Under the pieces are notes generated by a model. The model searched no databases. It worked only from the letters and a program-made list of their open reading frames with translations, and had not been told where the DNA came from. Source: Nesterenkonia sp. Act20 (GTDB lineage: Bacteria > Actinomycetota > Actinomycetes > Actinomycetales > Micrococcaceae). From it: a stretch of 64,000 nt of DNA. The position numbers and the translations under genes are program-made. The DNA lies in NCBI RefSeq assembly GCF_019173455.1, contig NZ_JADPQH010000001.1, forward strand, positions 558,001 to 622,000, written 5' to 3'. This document shows positions 26,254-32,560 of the stretch, one piece after another; positions within the stretch are counted from its first letter, which is position 1, and each line of letters opens with the position of its first letter.

Positions 26254-27414
26254 TCAGAGTGGGCCCAGGGTGTAGGTCGCCAGCGTGCGATGAGCGGATT
26301 CGTCATCGGAGGGGTGATGGATCCCCGCGAGCGAATCCCGGTAGAGCCTGCTGAGCTCCGATTCCCGGTGATACTGCGCCCCGCCGCTGACGCTGAGCAC
26401 CTGGTCCACGACCTGACGTGCGGTCCGGGTCGCCGTGGTCCGCAGCGCCGCGAGGCGAGGGAACCAGGAGGCCCCGTGCTCCGCTCCCGACTCCACCTCC
26501 CCGGCGATCCCGCGGAGCTGTGAGTCCAGGGAGAGCTGCGCGAGCTGAGCCTCCGCCAGCTTGTAGCGCACGTCTGGGTCCCGATCCATGGACTCTCCGC
26601 TGGTCAGGGAGGTCCGCTTGGCCACCAGCTCCGCACCGAGCGTGAGTGCTCGATCGCCGATACCGGTGTAGACCGCGGCGAGCAGGGTCAGGAACGAGGA
26701 GAAGATCGCGAAGACCAGCGGATCCGGGTTCGGGCCCACGGGAAGCCGTCGGACGATCCGATCCGCCGGGATTCGGGCGCCCTCGAGGGACGTGGCATGT
26801 GACTGCGTCGCGCGCATCCCGAGAGTGTCCCAATTCTCGAGGGTGCGCCAGCCGGAGGTCTCTCGTTCGAGGAAGCCGAAGATCAGCGGGGTCTCGCCCT
26901 CGGCCCCCGTGGCTGAGGTGTCTTTGCCGAAGAGCCCGAGTCGGGTCCATACCGGGGCCAGCGTGGTGAAGATCTTAGTCCCTGTGAAGGTGACCGAGCC
27001 GTCGTCGTCGACGCTCGCCTCGGTCGTGGAGTCGAAGAGCACCGCATCGTTGCCCGCCTCCGAGATGCCGAAGGCGAAGACCTCTCCTGCTGCCGCCTCG
27101 TGGAGCACCTGCTCGAACTCGGTGTGGCCGCGCTCGACCATCTGCCGGGACACGCTGACCCAGATATGGTGCATGTTCACGGCCAACGCGGTCGCTGGGG
27201 CGGCCGCGGCGAGGCGGCGCTGAGCGGCGACGAGACTCGGCAGGTCCCAGCCCAGGCCTCCTCGATCCACGGGGACCAGGGCGCGCAGATACCCGGCGGC
27301 GGTGAGCTCGGCGAGGTCTTCGTGGCAGAACTCATTGCGCTCGTCGTAGCCGGGTGCCCTGGCGGCGATGCGCGCCAGCAGCGCCTCGCTCAGCACGGCG
27401 GTGATCGGATCCAT
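26254..27414 (-). CDS. Acyl-CoA dehydrogenase-fold flavoprotein, possibly a monooxygenase
   Basis: This 386-residue protein has the ACAD fold: an N-terminal helical domain, a central FAD domain with FAFGISEAGNDAVLF and VTFTGTKIFTTLAP, and a C-terminal four-helix domain. The C-terminal motif LYRDSLAGIHHPSDDESAHRTL resembles the ACAD-like flavin monooxygenases (DszC, HsaA, SfnB) more than true beta-oxidation dehydrogenases, and I see no clear catalytic Glu region. It may therefore oxidise a non-CoA substrate with reduced flavin from a partner. No flavin reductase lies beside it. The M20 peptidase gene upstream is on the same strand, 88 bases away. Confidence 0.8.
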   Translation of the reverse strand: MDPITAVLSEALLARIAARAPGYDERNEFCHEDLAELTAAGYLRALVPVDRGGLGWDLPSLVAAQRRLAAAAPATALAVNMHHIWVSVSRQMVERGHTEFEQVLHEAAAGEVFAFGISEAGNDAVLFDSTTEASVDDDGSVTFTGTKIFTTLAPVWTRLGLFGKDTSATGAEGETPLIFGFLERETSGWRTLENWDTLGMRATQSHATSLEGARIPADRIVRRLPVGPNPDPLVFAIFSSFLTLLAAVYTGIGDRALTLGAELVAKRTSLTSGESMDRDPDVRYKLAEAQLAQLSLDSQLRGIAGEVESGAEHGASWFPRLAALRTTATRTARQVVDQVLSVSGGAQYHRESELSRLYRDSLAGIHHPSDDESAHRTLATYTLGPL

Positions 27415-27502
27415 GGATGCTCCTGATGTGGGGGCTCGACTGGTGTGGTGCTATGTGGGCGCGCCGCTGGGGGCCGCGCGCCGTCGTCGTCTGCCAGGGT
27501 CC

Positions 27503-28828
27503 CTACTGGGCCGCGAGGAAGCGGTGCAGCACCCGGACTCCGAAGACCAGCGCCTCCACGGGGACGCGCTCGTCGACTCCGTGGAACATTCCGGTGAAGT
27601 CGAGCTCCGCGGGCAGCTGCAGCGGGGCGAAGCCGTACCCCGAGATGCCCAAGGAGGCCAGGTGTTTGTTGTCGGTGCCGCCGCCGAGCATGTAGGGCAG
27701 CACCGCGGCATCGGGGTCCTCGGCCTTGAGCGAGGCGACCATCTGCTCGACCAGCAGTCCGGAGAACGGCACCTCCAGGGAAGGGCCTCCGTTGAGCAGC
27801 TCGAAGCTGACCTTCTCGCCGGCGAGCTCCTCGAGCTTCGCGGCGACCTGGGCGTCCTGCTCGGGCAGCGTGCGCGCGTCCACCAGCGCGGAGGCGGATC
27901 CGGGGACCACGTTGTGCTTGTATCCGGCCTCGAGCAGGGTCGGGTTCGACGTGTTGCGCAGCGTGGCGGAGATGAACTTCGAGGCGCTGCCGGTGGCGGC
28001 GAGCAGCTCGGAGGGGTCCTCCTCATCGAAGGGGATGCCGGTGAGCTCGGAGAGCTGCTCCATCAGCGCGCGGGTGGTCTTGGTGTAGTCCAGCGGCCAC
28101 TCGTACTCACCGATGGCGGCTACGGCGGCCCCGAGCCGGACGACCGGGTTGTCGCTGTGGATCGCGGATCCATGCCCAGCCGTCCCGGAGGCGGTCATCT
28201 TGGTCCAGTGCAGGCCCTTCTCCCCGGTCTGGATCAGGTAGGCACGCTTCCCGGCGACGTCGGTGGAGAAGCCGCCGACCTCGCTGATGGCCTCGGTGGC
28301 ACCTTCGAAGACCTCGGGGTGGTTCTTGACCATCCACTTGGCGCCGAAGTTTCCGTTGTCCTCCTCATCGGCGAAGAAGGCGAAGATGAGATCACGCTGC
28401 GGCTGGTGACCCTCACGGTGCATCCGCAGCATGGAGGCCAGAATCATCGCGTCCATGTCCTTCATGTCCACGGCACCGCGGCCCCAGATCATGCCGTCGC
28501 GGATCTCCGCGGCGAAGGGGTCCACCTGCCAGTCCTGCGCCTGAGCGGGGACCACATCAAGGTGCCCGTGCACGACCAGCGCGCCGAGCTCCGGGTTGCT
28601 GCCGGTCATCCGGGCGACGACGGACGTGCGGCCCGGCGCGGACTCGAAGATCTCTGGAGCCAGGCCCGCCTGTCGCATGATGGCAGCACAGTACTCGGCG
28701 GCCTCGCGCTCACCGTTGGACCGCCCCTCCCCCCAGTTGGACGTATCGAGCCTGATCAGGTCTCGGCAGAAGTCGACGACCTCTGCTTCAGCCGCTGCTG
28801 CGGGGGTCGCGCCGGATGCGGTGCTCAC
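27503..28828 (-). CDS. M20 family metallopeptidase/dipeptidase
   Basis: This 441-residue protein carries the M20 metal-binding pattern: VVHGHLDVVPA, GRGAVDMKDMDAM with the bridging Asp, and FFADEEDNGNFGAKWM with catalytic and ligand Glu residues. A dimerisation lid domain occupies the middle, and GGGTDNKHLASLGISGYGF is near the C terminus. It should hydrolyse dipeptides or N-acyl amino acids in the cytoplasm with two zinc ions. The start at GTG 28828 is not supported by a strong ribosome binding site; the N-terminal 12 residues are low-complexity Ala. Confidence 0.88.
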   Translation of the reverse strand: MSTASGATPAAAAEAEVVDFCRDLIRLDTSNWGEGRSNGEREAAEYCAAIMRQAGLAPEIFESAPGRTSVVARMTGSNPELGALVVHGHLDVVPAQAQDWQVDPFAAEIRDGMIWGRGAVDMKDMDAMILASMLRMHREGHQPQRDLIFAFFADEEDNGNFGAKWMVKNHPEVFEGATEAISEVGGFSTDVAGKRAYLIQTGEKGLHWTKMTASGTAGHGSAIHSDNPVVRLGAAVAAIGEYEWPLDYTKTTRALMEQLSELTGIPFDEEDPSELLAATGSASKFISATLRNTSNPTLLEAGYKHNVVPGSASALVDARTLPEQDAQVAAKLEELAGEKVSFELLNGGPSLEVPFSGLLVEQMVASLKAEDPDAAVLPYMLGGGTDNKHLASLGISGYGFAPLQLPAELDFTGMFHGVDERVPVEALVFGVRVLHRFLAAQ

Positions 28829-28962
28829 AGATGCTCTCCTCAGGGGGTCGGGATCTCTGTGCCCAGCCTAGCCACTTCGGGATTCGCCTGCGGAGTCGTG
28901 CGCACGCCCGGTCCATCACGCCGAGACGTGCCCACACGGGGGTACTCGGATATGCTCCTGAC

Positions 28963-29064
28963 ATGATCTTCAGAACAGTACTCATGTGGCTCGGCCGAAA
29001 GCTCTTCCGGATGTTCCGCAATCGTTCGCGGAAGAACCCCGGTTCAGGCACTCCCACCAACTGA
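28963..29064 (+). CDS. Possible 33-residue basic peptide
   Basis: The ORF MIFRTVLMWLGRKLFRMF... (33 residues) starts at ATG 28963. It begins with a short hydrophobic stretch followed by Arg/Lys-rich sequence (RKLFRMFRNRSRK). TATGCT 13 bases upstream could be a -10 of a nearly leaderless transcript; no ribosome binding site is evident. The amphipathic, cationic make-up would fit a membrane-associated small protein. The 519-base stretch between the M20 gene and the lipoprotein contains otherwise only the two inverted repeats described separately. Confidence 0.4.
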   Translation: MIFRTVLMWLGRKLFRMFRNRSRKNPGSGTPTN

Positions 29065-29078
29065 CCCACCGCCAGCCG

Positions 29079-29102
29079 CGCTGAGTGGCGGACCCCACTC
29101 CA
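29079..29102 (+). repeat. 22-24 bp accessory module before a 74-bp inverted repeat
   Basis: The unit begins CGCTGAGTGGCGGACCCCAC and directly abuts the inverted repeat at 29103. It resembles two tandem units at 59652-59696 that stand in the same position before the fourth inverted repeat. Confidence 0.6.
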
Positions 29103-29176
29103 CGCTGAGGGGCGGATTCTCCGAGTAGATAGGGCCTATCGCCCCATCAAGTACTCGTAGAATCCGCCCCTCAGCG
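29103..29176. repeat. 74-bp inverted repeat element, copy 1
   Basis: The 25-base arms (29103-29127 and 29152-29176) match at 24 of 25 positions; the left arm begins CGCTGAGGGGCGGATTCT. The 24-base centre contains its own palindrome GATAGG-G-CCTATC. It is the most perfect copy of a four-copy family. Confidence 0.85.
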
Positions 29177-29218
29177 CGTGATGTGGGTCTTATGGCGCAT
29201 AAGGACTGAGGTTTTTTC

Positions 29219-29291
29219 CGTCGGGTGGCGGAATATCCGCGTACTTGGTTCCGAAACGGCTCGACATGCTCCGAGAATCCACCTCTGAAAA
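29219..29291. repeat. 73-bp inverted repeat element, copy 2 (degenerate)
   Basis: The left arm starts at 29219 with CGTCGGGTGGCGGAATAT and the right arm ends near 29291. Each matches the family arm consensus CGYYGAGNGGCGGATTCT and its continuation at about 20 of 25 positions. It lies 42 bases after copy 1 and 56 bases before the lipoprotein start, so it may overlap that gene's promoter. Confidence 0.65.
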
Positions 29292-29347
29292 GGCACAGAA
29301 TGCCGATTATTGTTCACATCGGAACAGTGAATATGTAAGGTGTGTTC

Positions 29348-30028
29348 ATGCTGAGGAAAACCTGGTCACCTGTCCTGTCGATCGCCGCCGCGGCGCTGCT
29401 GCTCTCAGCCTGCGCGGCTGACGCCCCTGCCGCAGATGTCACGGCGGCAGATTCCAGTGACACGGAGTCGGCGCCAAGCCCCAGCGAGACGACCCAGACC
29501 ATCGTTGATGCCAGCCAGGAAGAATCCGCCGTGGCAGGCGATGCGGTGGACGCTGGTGAACGTCGCGGCGGCCAACAAATCACGATCGGTTCGGATGGTG
29601 TCGACTTCCACTACATCTCCCCGGAAGAGGACGACGGCGCCGAAGTCCACCACCTCTACTGCGACGACGACGAGGCGCTGGCCGAGAAGACCGAGCACAA
29701 CAACGGCGAACAGCCGGTCGGGTGGCCTCAGGAGTGGGACGGCACCGGGGCGATGCCAGATCCGTTGTGCCACCCTGACTACCTGGAGATTGGTGAGTGG
29801 GAGTATCTGGAGGCCCACACCGCGTGCTGGGAGGGGAATGAGACGTCGACGCTGGTCCGGACCGGACAGTCTGAGGATGAGATCAATGCGAGGCTCTGGG
29901 AGCAGTCCCAGGCCCGCGCCGACTGGGAACCTAATCCTGCCGGCGGAACCTGCGCGGAGCAGTGGGCGGAGAACGACGGCGGCGAACCCGAAGACTACTC
30001 GGACATCGCCAACGCCGACGATCGCTGA
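29348..30028 (+). CDS. Unrecognised lipoprotein
   Basis: This 226-residue protein starts at ATG 29348 after AAGGTG. An N-terminal signal peptide ends in the lipobox LLSAC (Cys near residue 22), followed by an Ala/Ser/Asp/Glu linker. The mature domain is acidic with paired Cys residues (LYCDDDE, DPLCHPDYLEIGEWEYLEAHTACWEG, GGTCAEQW), compatible with disulfides outside the membrane. I do not recognise a family. Upstream DNA (29200-29345) is more A/T-rich than its neighbours and probably holds the promoter. The gene is bracketed by inverted repeat copies 1 and 2 upstream and copy 3 downstream, and its last codons lie in a 7-bp tandem repeat. These features suggest a recently acquired or rearranged locus. 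Confidence 0.75.
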   Translation: MLRKTWSPVLSIAAAALLLSACAADAPAADVTAADSSDTESAPSPSETTQTIVDASQEESAVAGDAVDAGERRGGQQITIGSDGVDFHYISPEEDDGAEVHHLYCDDDEALAEKTEHNNGEQPVGWPQEWDGTGAMPDPLCHPDYLEIGEWEYLEAHTACWEGNETSTLVRTGQSEDEINARLWEQSQARADWEPNPAGGTCAEQWAENDGGEPEDYSDIANADDR

Positions 30029-30051
30029 TCGGTGATCGCTGATCGCTGATC
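30020..30051 (+). repeat. 7-bp tandem repeat across a stop codon
   Basis: GATCGCT, GATCGGT, GATCGCT, GATCGCT and GATC follow one another. The array starts inside the last codons of the lipoprotein gene and includes its TGA at 30026-30028. Because the unit is not a multiple of three, slippage would alter the reading frame at the end of the protein. Confidence 0.8.
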
Positions 30052-30105
30052 CGAGCACAGCCCGTCGGTCCGCGACAAGACCGAGTCTCGCAGCCCTCCC
30101 CCCTC

Positions 30106-30179
30106 CGTTGAGCGGCGGAAATACCGGGCAGCACAGGCCGAAAACCTCATGAGACATCCGGAGAATCCGCCCCTCAACG
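30106..30179. repeat. 74-bp inverted repeat element, copy 3
   Basis: The left arm begins CGTTGAGCGGCGGAAATA (30106) and the right arm is the complement of CGTTGAGGGGCGGATTCT, ending at 30179. The total length is again 74 bp. It lies downstream of the lipoprotein gene. Confidence 0.75.
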
Positions 30180-30202
30180 CGGCGGGAGAGGGACGGGCAC
30201 AG

Positions 30203-30242
30203 AAAACCCCGGCCGACGGGATCTCTCCTCGTCAGACCGGGG
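30203..30242 (-). terminator. Intrinsic terminator of tRNA-Leu
   Basis: On the minus strand CCCCGG (30237-30242) pairs with CCGGGG (30207-30212), with inner GACG/CGTC pairing, and is followed by TTTT (30203-30206). It is 34 bases downstream of the tRNA 3' end. A further 7-bp hairpin, TGCGGCA/TGCCGCA (30247-30266), lies between. Confidence 0.7.
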
Positions 30243-30275
30243 CCTGTGCGGCATTTGTGTGCCGCATTCACAATG

Positions 30276-30361
30276 TGCGCGGAAGGGGACTTGAACCCCT
30301 ACCCTCTTATACGAGGACTAGCACCTCAAGCTAGCGCGTCTACCTATTCCGCCACCCGCGC
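30276..30361 (-). tRNA. tRNA-Leu, anticodon GAG
   Basis: The 86-base gene folds as a class II tRNA. The acceptor GCGCGGG pairs with TCCGCGC (one G-U). The anticodon stem CTAGC/GCTAG encloses loop TTGAGGT with anticodon GAG, there is a long variable arm, and the T arm contains GGTTCAAGTCC. The discriminator base is A and no CCA is encoded. It reads CUC (and CUU) leucine codons. Confidence 0.95.
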
Positions 30362-30479
30362 ATTGTTTCTGCCTCATTGGCAGCGACAAGAAACATTAGC
30401 ACGGCGCGGAACCAGACGGCGAATCGGGGACCCGTGCACGCGACGTCGTCGTCCTCGGGGATCGCGCGATCCTCCCAGC

Positions 30480-31571
30480 TCAGGGCACTCTGGCGGTCCA
30501 CGCCTGGGTGCTGAACTTCTCCTCCACGAGCTTTTCCGCGCGCGCGAGCTCCTCTGGACGAATCTCGGCGACCTTGGCGTCGTACTTCCGCGCGAAGGTC
30601 TCCACGAAGACCTTCAGGATCTCCTCCCGCGCCAGGCCCGTCTGACTGCGCAACGGATCCACGCGCTTCGCCGCCGAGGTGATCCCCTTGTCGGAGATCT
30701 TCTCCCGGCCGATGCGCAGCACCTGAAGCATGTCGTCGGCGTTCATGTCGTAGCTCATCGTCACGTGGTGCACCATCGCACCGCTGGCCAACCGCTTCTG
30801 CGCGGCCCCGCCGATCTTGCCCTCGGCGGAGACGATGTCGTTGAGCGGCTTATAGGAGGCGGAGATTCCGATCTCGGTCAGCGCCTCCATCGCCCAGGCG
30901 TCGAGGAACGGATAGGAATCGGCGAAGCTGAGCCCGTCCACCAGCGACTGCGGCACGGAGAGCGAGTAGGTGACGAAGCTGCCTTCGTCCATGTACATCG
31001 CTCCCCCACCGGTGATTCGACGCACCACGGTGGCTCCCATGCGCTCGGCGGCCTCGGAATCCACCTCGTTGGCCAGCGACTGGAAGGACCCGATCACCAC
31101 GGCCCGGCCCGAGTAGTCCCACATGCGCATCAGCGGAGGGCGATTGCCCAGTCCCACCTCTTCGGTGAGCACCTGGTCCAGCGCCACATGCATCTCCACG
31201 GGCAGCTGCACCGCGGGCATGACCTCCCACGCGTGGTCCTCCCAGCGCGTGGCATGACCCAGAGCGCGGCGCACCGCAGTGGCGATCGCGTACTCATCGA
31301 AGCCGAACATATGCGCCTCCGTCGGCAGCTGGACGCGCACGGATTCGGCGATCTCTTCCCGCGTGGCACGAACCGGCAGCCCGACCAGCGCGGCATTGAG
31401 CGAGTCCAGCGCCTCATCGGGCTCCAAGAAGAAGTCCCCGTTGACCGAGGCGACCGTGATCGTCGCTTCTCGCGGATGGGTGCGCAGGTCGAGGTCGGTC
31501 TGGAGATCGACGACGACGAGCTTGCCGCCGACGACCTTGTACTCACCGTGATGCTGATGCGTCTCCGTCAT
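30480..31571 (-). CDS. lplA: Lipoate-protein ligase A family protein with N-terminal accessory domain
   Basis: This 363-residue protein has a lipoyl/biotin ligase catalytic domain at about residues 115-340: MWDYSGRAVVIGSFQS, RRITGGGAMYMDEGSFVTYSL (the RRxxGGG motif) and KPLNDIVSAEGKIGGAAQKR with the catalytic Lys. Residues 1-105 resemble the LplA accessory domain (ITVASVNGDFFLEPDEALDSLNAAL), which in E. coli LplA is C-terminal and in archaeal systems is a separate LplB. The order is thus reversed. It should activate lipoate with ATP and attach it to dehydrogenase E2 or GcvH proteins. The start is ATG 31571, 118 bases upstream of tRNA-Leu on the same strand. Confidence 0.88.
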   Translation of the reverse strand: MTETHQHHGEYKVVGGKLVVVDLQTDLDLRTHPREATITVASVNGDFFLEPDEALDSLNAALVGLPVRATREEIAESVRVQLPTEAHMFGFDEYAIATAVRRALGHATRWEDHAWEVMPAVQLPVEMHVALDQVLTEEVGLGNRPPLMRMWDYSGRAVVIGSFQSLANEVDSEAAERMGATVVRRITGGGAMYMDEGSFVTYSLSVPQSLVDGLSFADSYPFLDAWAMEALTEIGISASYKPLNDIVSAEGKIGGAAQKRLASGAMVHHVTMSYDMNADDMLQVLRIGREKISDKGITSAAKRVDPLRSQTGLAREEILKVFVETFARKYDAKVAEIRPEELARAEKLVEEKFSTQAWTARVP

Positions 31572-31642
31572 AGGACAATCCTATTCCTGCGGCCGCATCG
31601 AGATGTCCGAAGGCGTGTTGTTCTGACGACGGGCCGGTTCCG

Positions 31643-31855
31643 TCAACCCGAGCTCTTGCCACCGCGGCCTTCCAGCATCCGTCCCAAGGGTGTGCGCGAA
31701 GAACAGAGGTCCAACCCGCGCCAGGCGTTGCGGTACAGGTCTTTGGAACTCCACTGGATGACCGGAATGCGTTCCCTGGCGGGTACCGAGGTTCTGCCGA
31801 TATAGGCGAAGAGGGCAACGGTGAAGAGCAACACTGCGAGTAGAGCGAGCATCAT
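31643..31855 (-). CDS. Small membrane protein coupled to yczE
   Basis: This 70-residue protein begins MMLALLAVLLFTVALFAYIG, a single transmembrane segment, then a polar tail ending RMLEGRGGKSSG. Its ATG overlaps the yczE stop codon by 4 bases (ATGA), good evidence that it is translated. I do not recognise a family. Overlapping frames of similar length exist here, but this one has both the coupling and the membrane pattern. Confidence 0.6.
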   Translation of the reverse strand: MMLALLAVLLFTVALFAYIGRTSVPARERIPVIQWSSKDLYRNAWRGLDLCSSRTPLGRMLEGRGGKSSG

Positions 31856-32499
31856 GATCCTTGTACGTAGGCTGGCGCTTCTTGCTCAAGCCTGGCGTTC
31901 TCGAGCTCTTGGCGGGTCGGGATTCGGAAAATGGGCAGCGCCAGATGGACCAGAGGCCCGATGAGCAGCACGACGGCCACCGTTCCCAGTCCCACGGGAC
32001 CGCCGAGGAGCCAACCGAGGAGCAGGACCGTGCCCTCGATCAGGGTGCGAACCAGCCAGATGGGCCACCCGAAGCGACGATGTACCCCCGTCATGAGCCC
32101 GTCTCTGGGGCCGGGTCCATACTGCGCGCCGATGTAGAGTCCACTGGCCACGGCCAGCAGGACCAGGCCTCCGGTGAACAAGAGGATCCGTGCCCATAGA
32201 GCCTCCGGCTCGCCCAGCACTGCGAGGCCGACCTCAGCACTTGGACCGACGAGCAGGACGTTGAGGACGGTCCCGATGCCAGGCTTCTGCCGCAGCGGGA
32301 TCCAGAGCAGGAGCACGATGAGCCCGATGATGTTGGTCATGACACCGAACGGGAGTCCTGTCTGCAGCGCAGAGCCTTGACCCAAGACATCCCAGGGCGA
32401 GACTCCGAGCGTTGCTCTGATCATCATGGCGAGTGAGAACCCGTAGAGGAACAATCCGATCAGCAGCTGAGACACGCGCCATGCACGAAGAAGAGTCAT
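31852..32499 (-). CDS. yczE: YczE/YitT-like integral membrane protein
   Basis: This 215-residue protein has about five to six transmembrane segments. It begins with RAWRVSQLLIGLFLYGFSLAMMIRATLGVSPWDVLGQG and later has SGLYIGAQYGPGPRDGLMTGVHRR, both diagnostic of the YczE family. The transported or sensed compound is unknown. It is divergently transcribed from yczR, a MocR-type regulator, across a 61-base gap containing three copies of a 6-bp half-site. This regulator-transporter pairing is conserved across many bacteria. Confidence 0.88.
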   Translation of the reverse strand: MTLLRAWRVSQLLIGLFLYGFSLAMMIRATLGVSPWDVLGQGSALQTGLPFGVMTNIIGLIVLLLWIPLRQKPGIGTVLNVLLVGPSAEVGLAVLGEPEALWARILLFTGGLVLLAVASGLYIGAQYGPGPRDGLMTGVHRRFGWPIWLVRTLIEGTVLLLGWLLGGPVGLGTVAVVLLIGPLVHLALPIFRIPTRQELENARLEQEAPAYVQGS

Positions 32500-32519
32500 A
32501 GGAGAAGTTCACCAGCAGA

Positions 32520-32551
32520 TTGGCATTACAACAAGATGCCAATTGTGGCAT
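32520..32551. promoter_or_regulatory. YczR operator: three TGGCAT half-sites
   Basis: TGGCAT occurs at 32521-32526, inverted as ATGCCA at 32536-32541, and direct again at 32546-32551. The first two form a perfect inverted repeat TTGGCAT-N9-ATGCCAA; the first and third are direct repeats 25 bp apart. The cluster sits between the yczE and yczR starts. Confidence 0.7.
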
Positions 32552-32560
32552 GGTGGACTG

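Noticed and set aside
29079-29291. Repeat cluster as a CRISPR array
   Set aside because: The repeats are self-complementary, irregularly spaced, vary in sequence and have no cas genes nearby.
29079-30179. Inverted repeats read as an insertion sequence around the lipoprotein
   Set aside because: No transposase-like ORF lies between or beside the repeats and I could not identify target-site duplications, so an autonomous IS is not supported; the repeats are reported only as a family.
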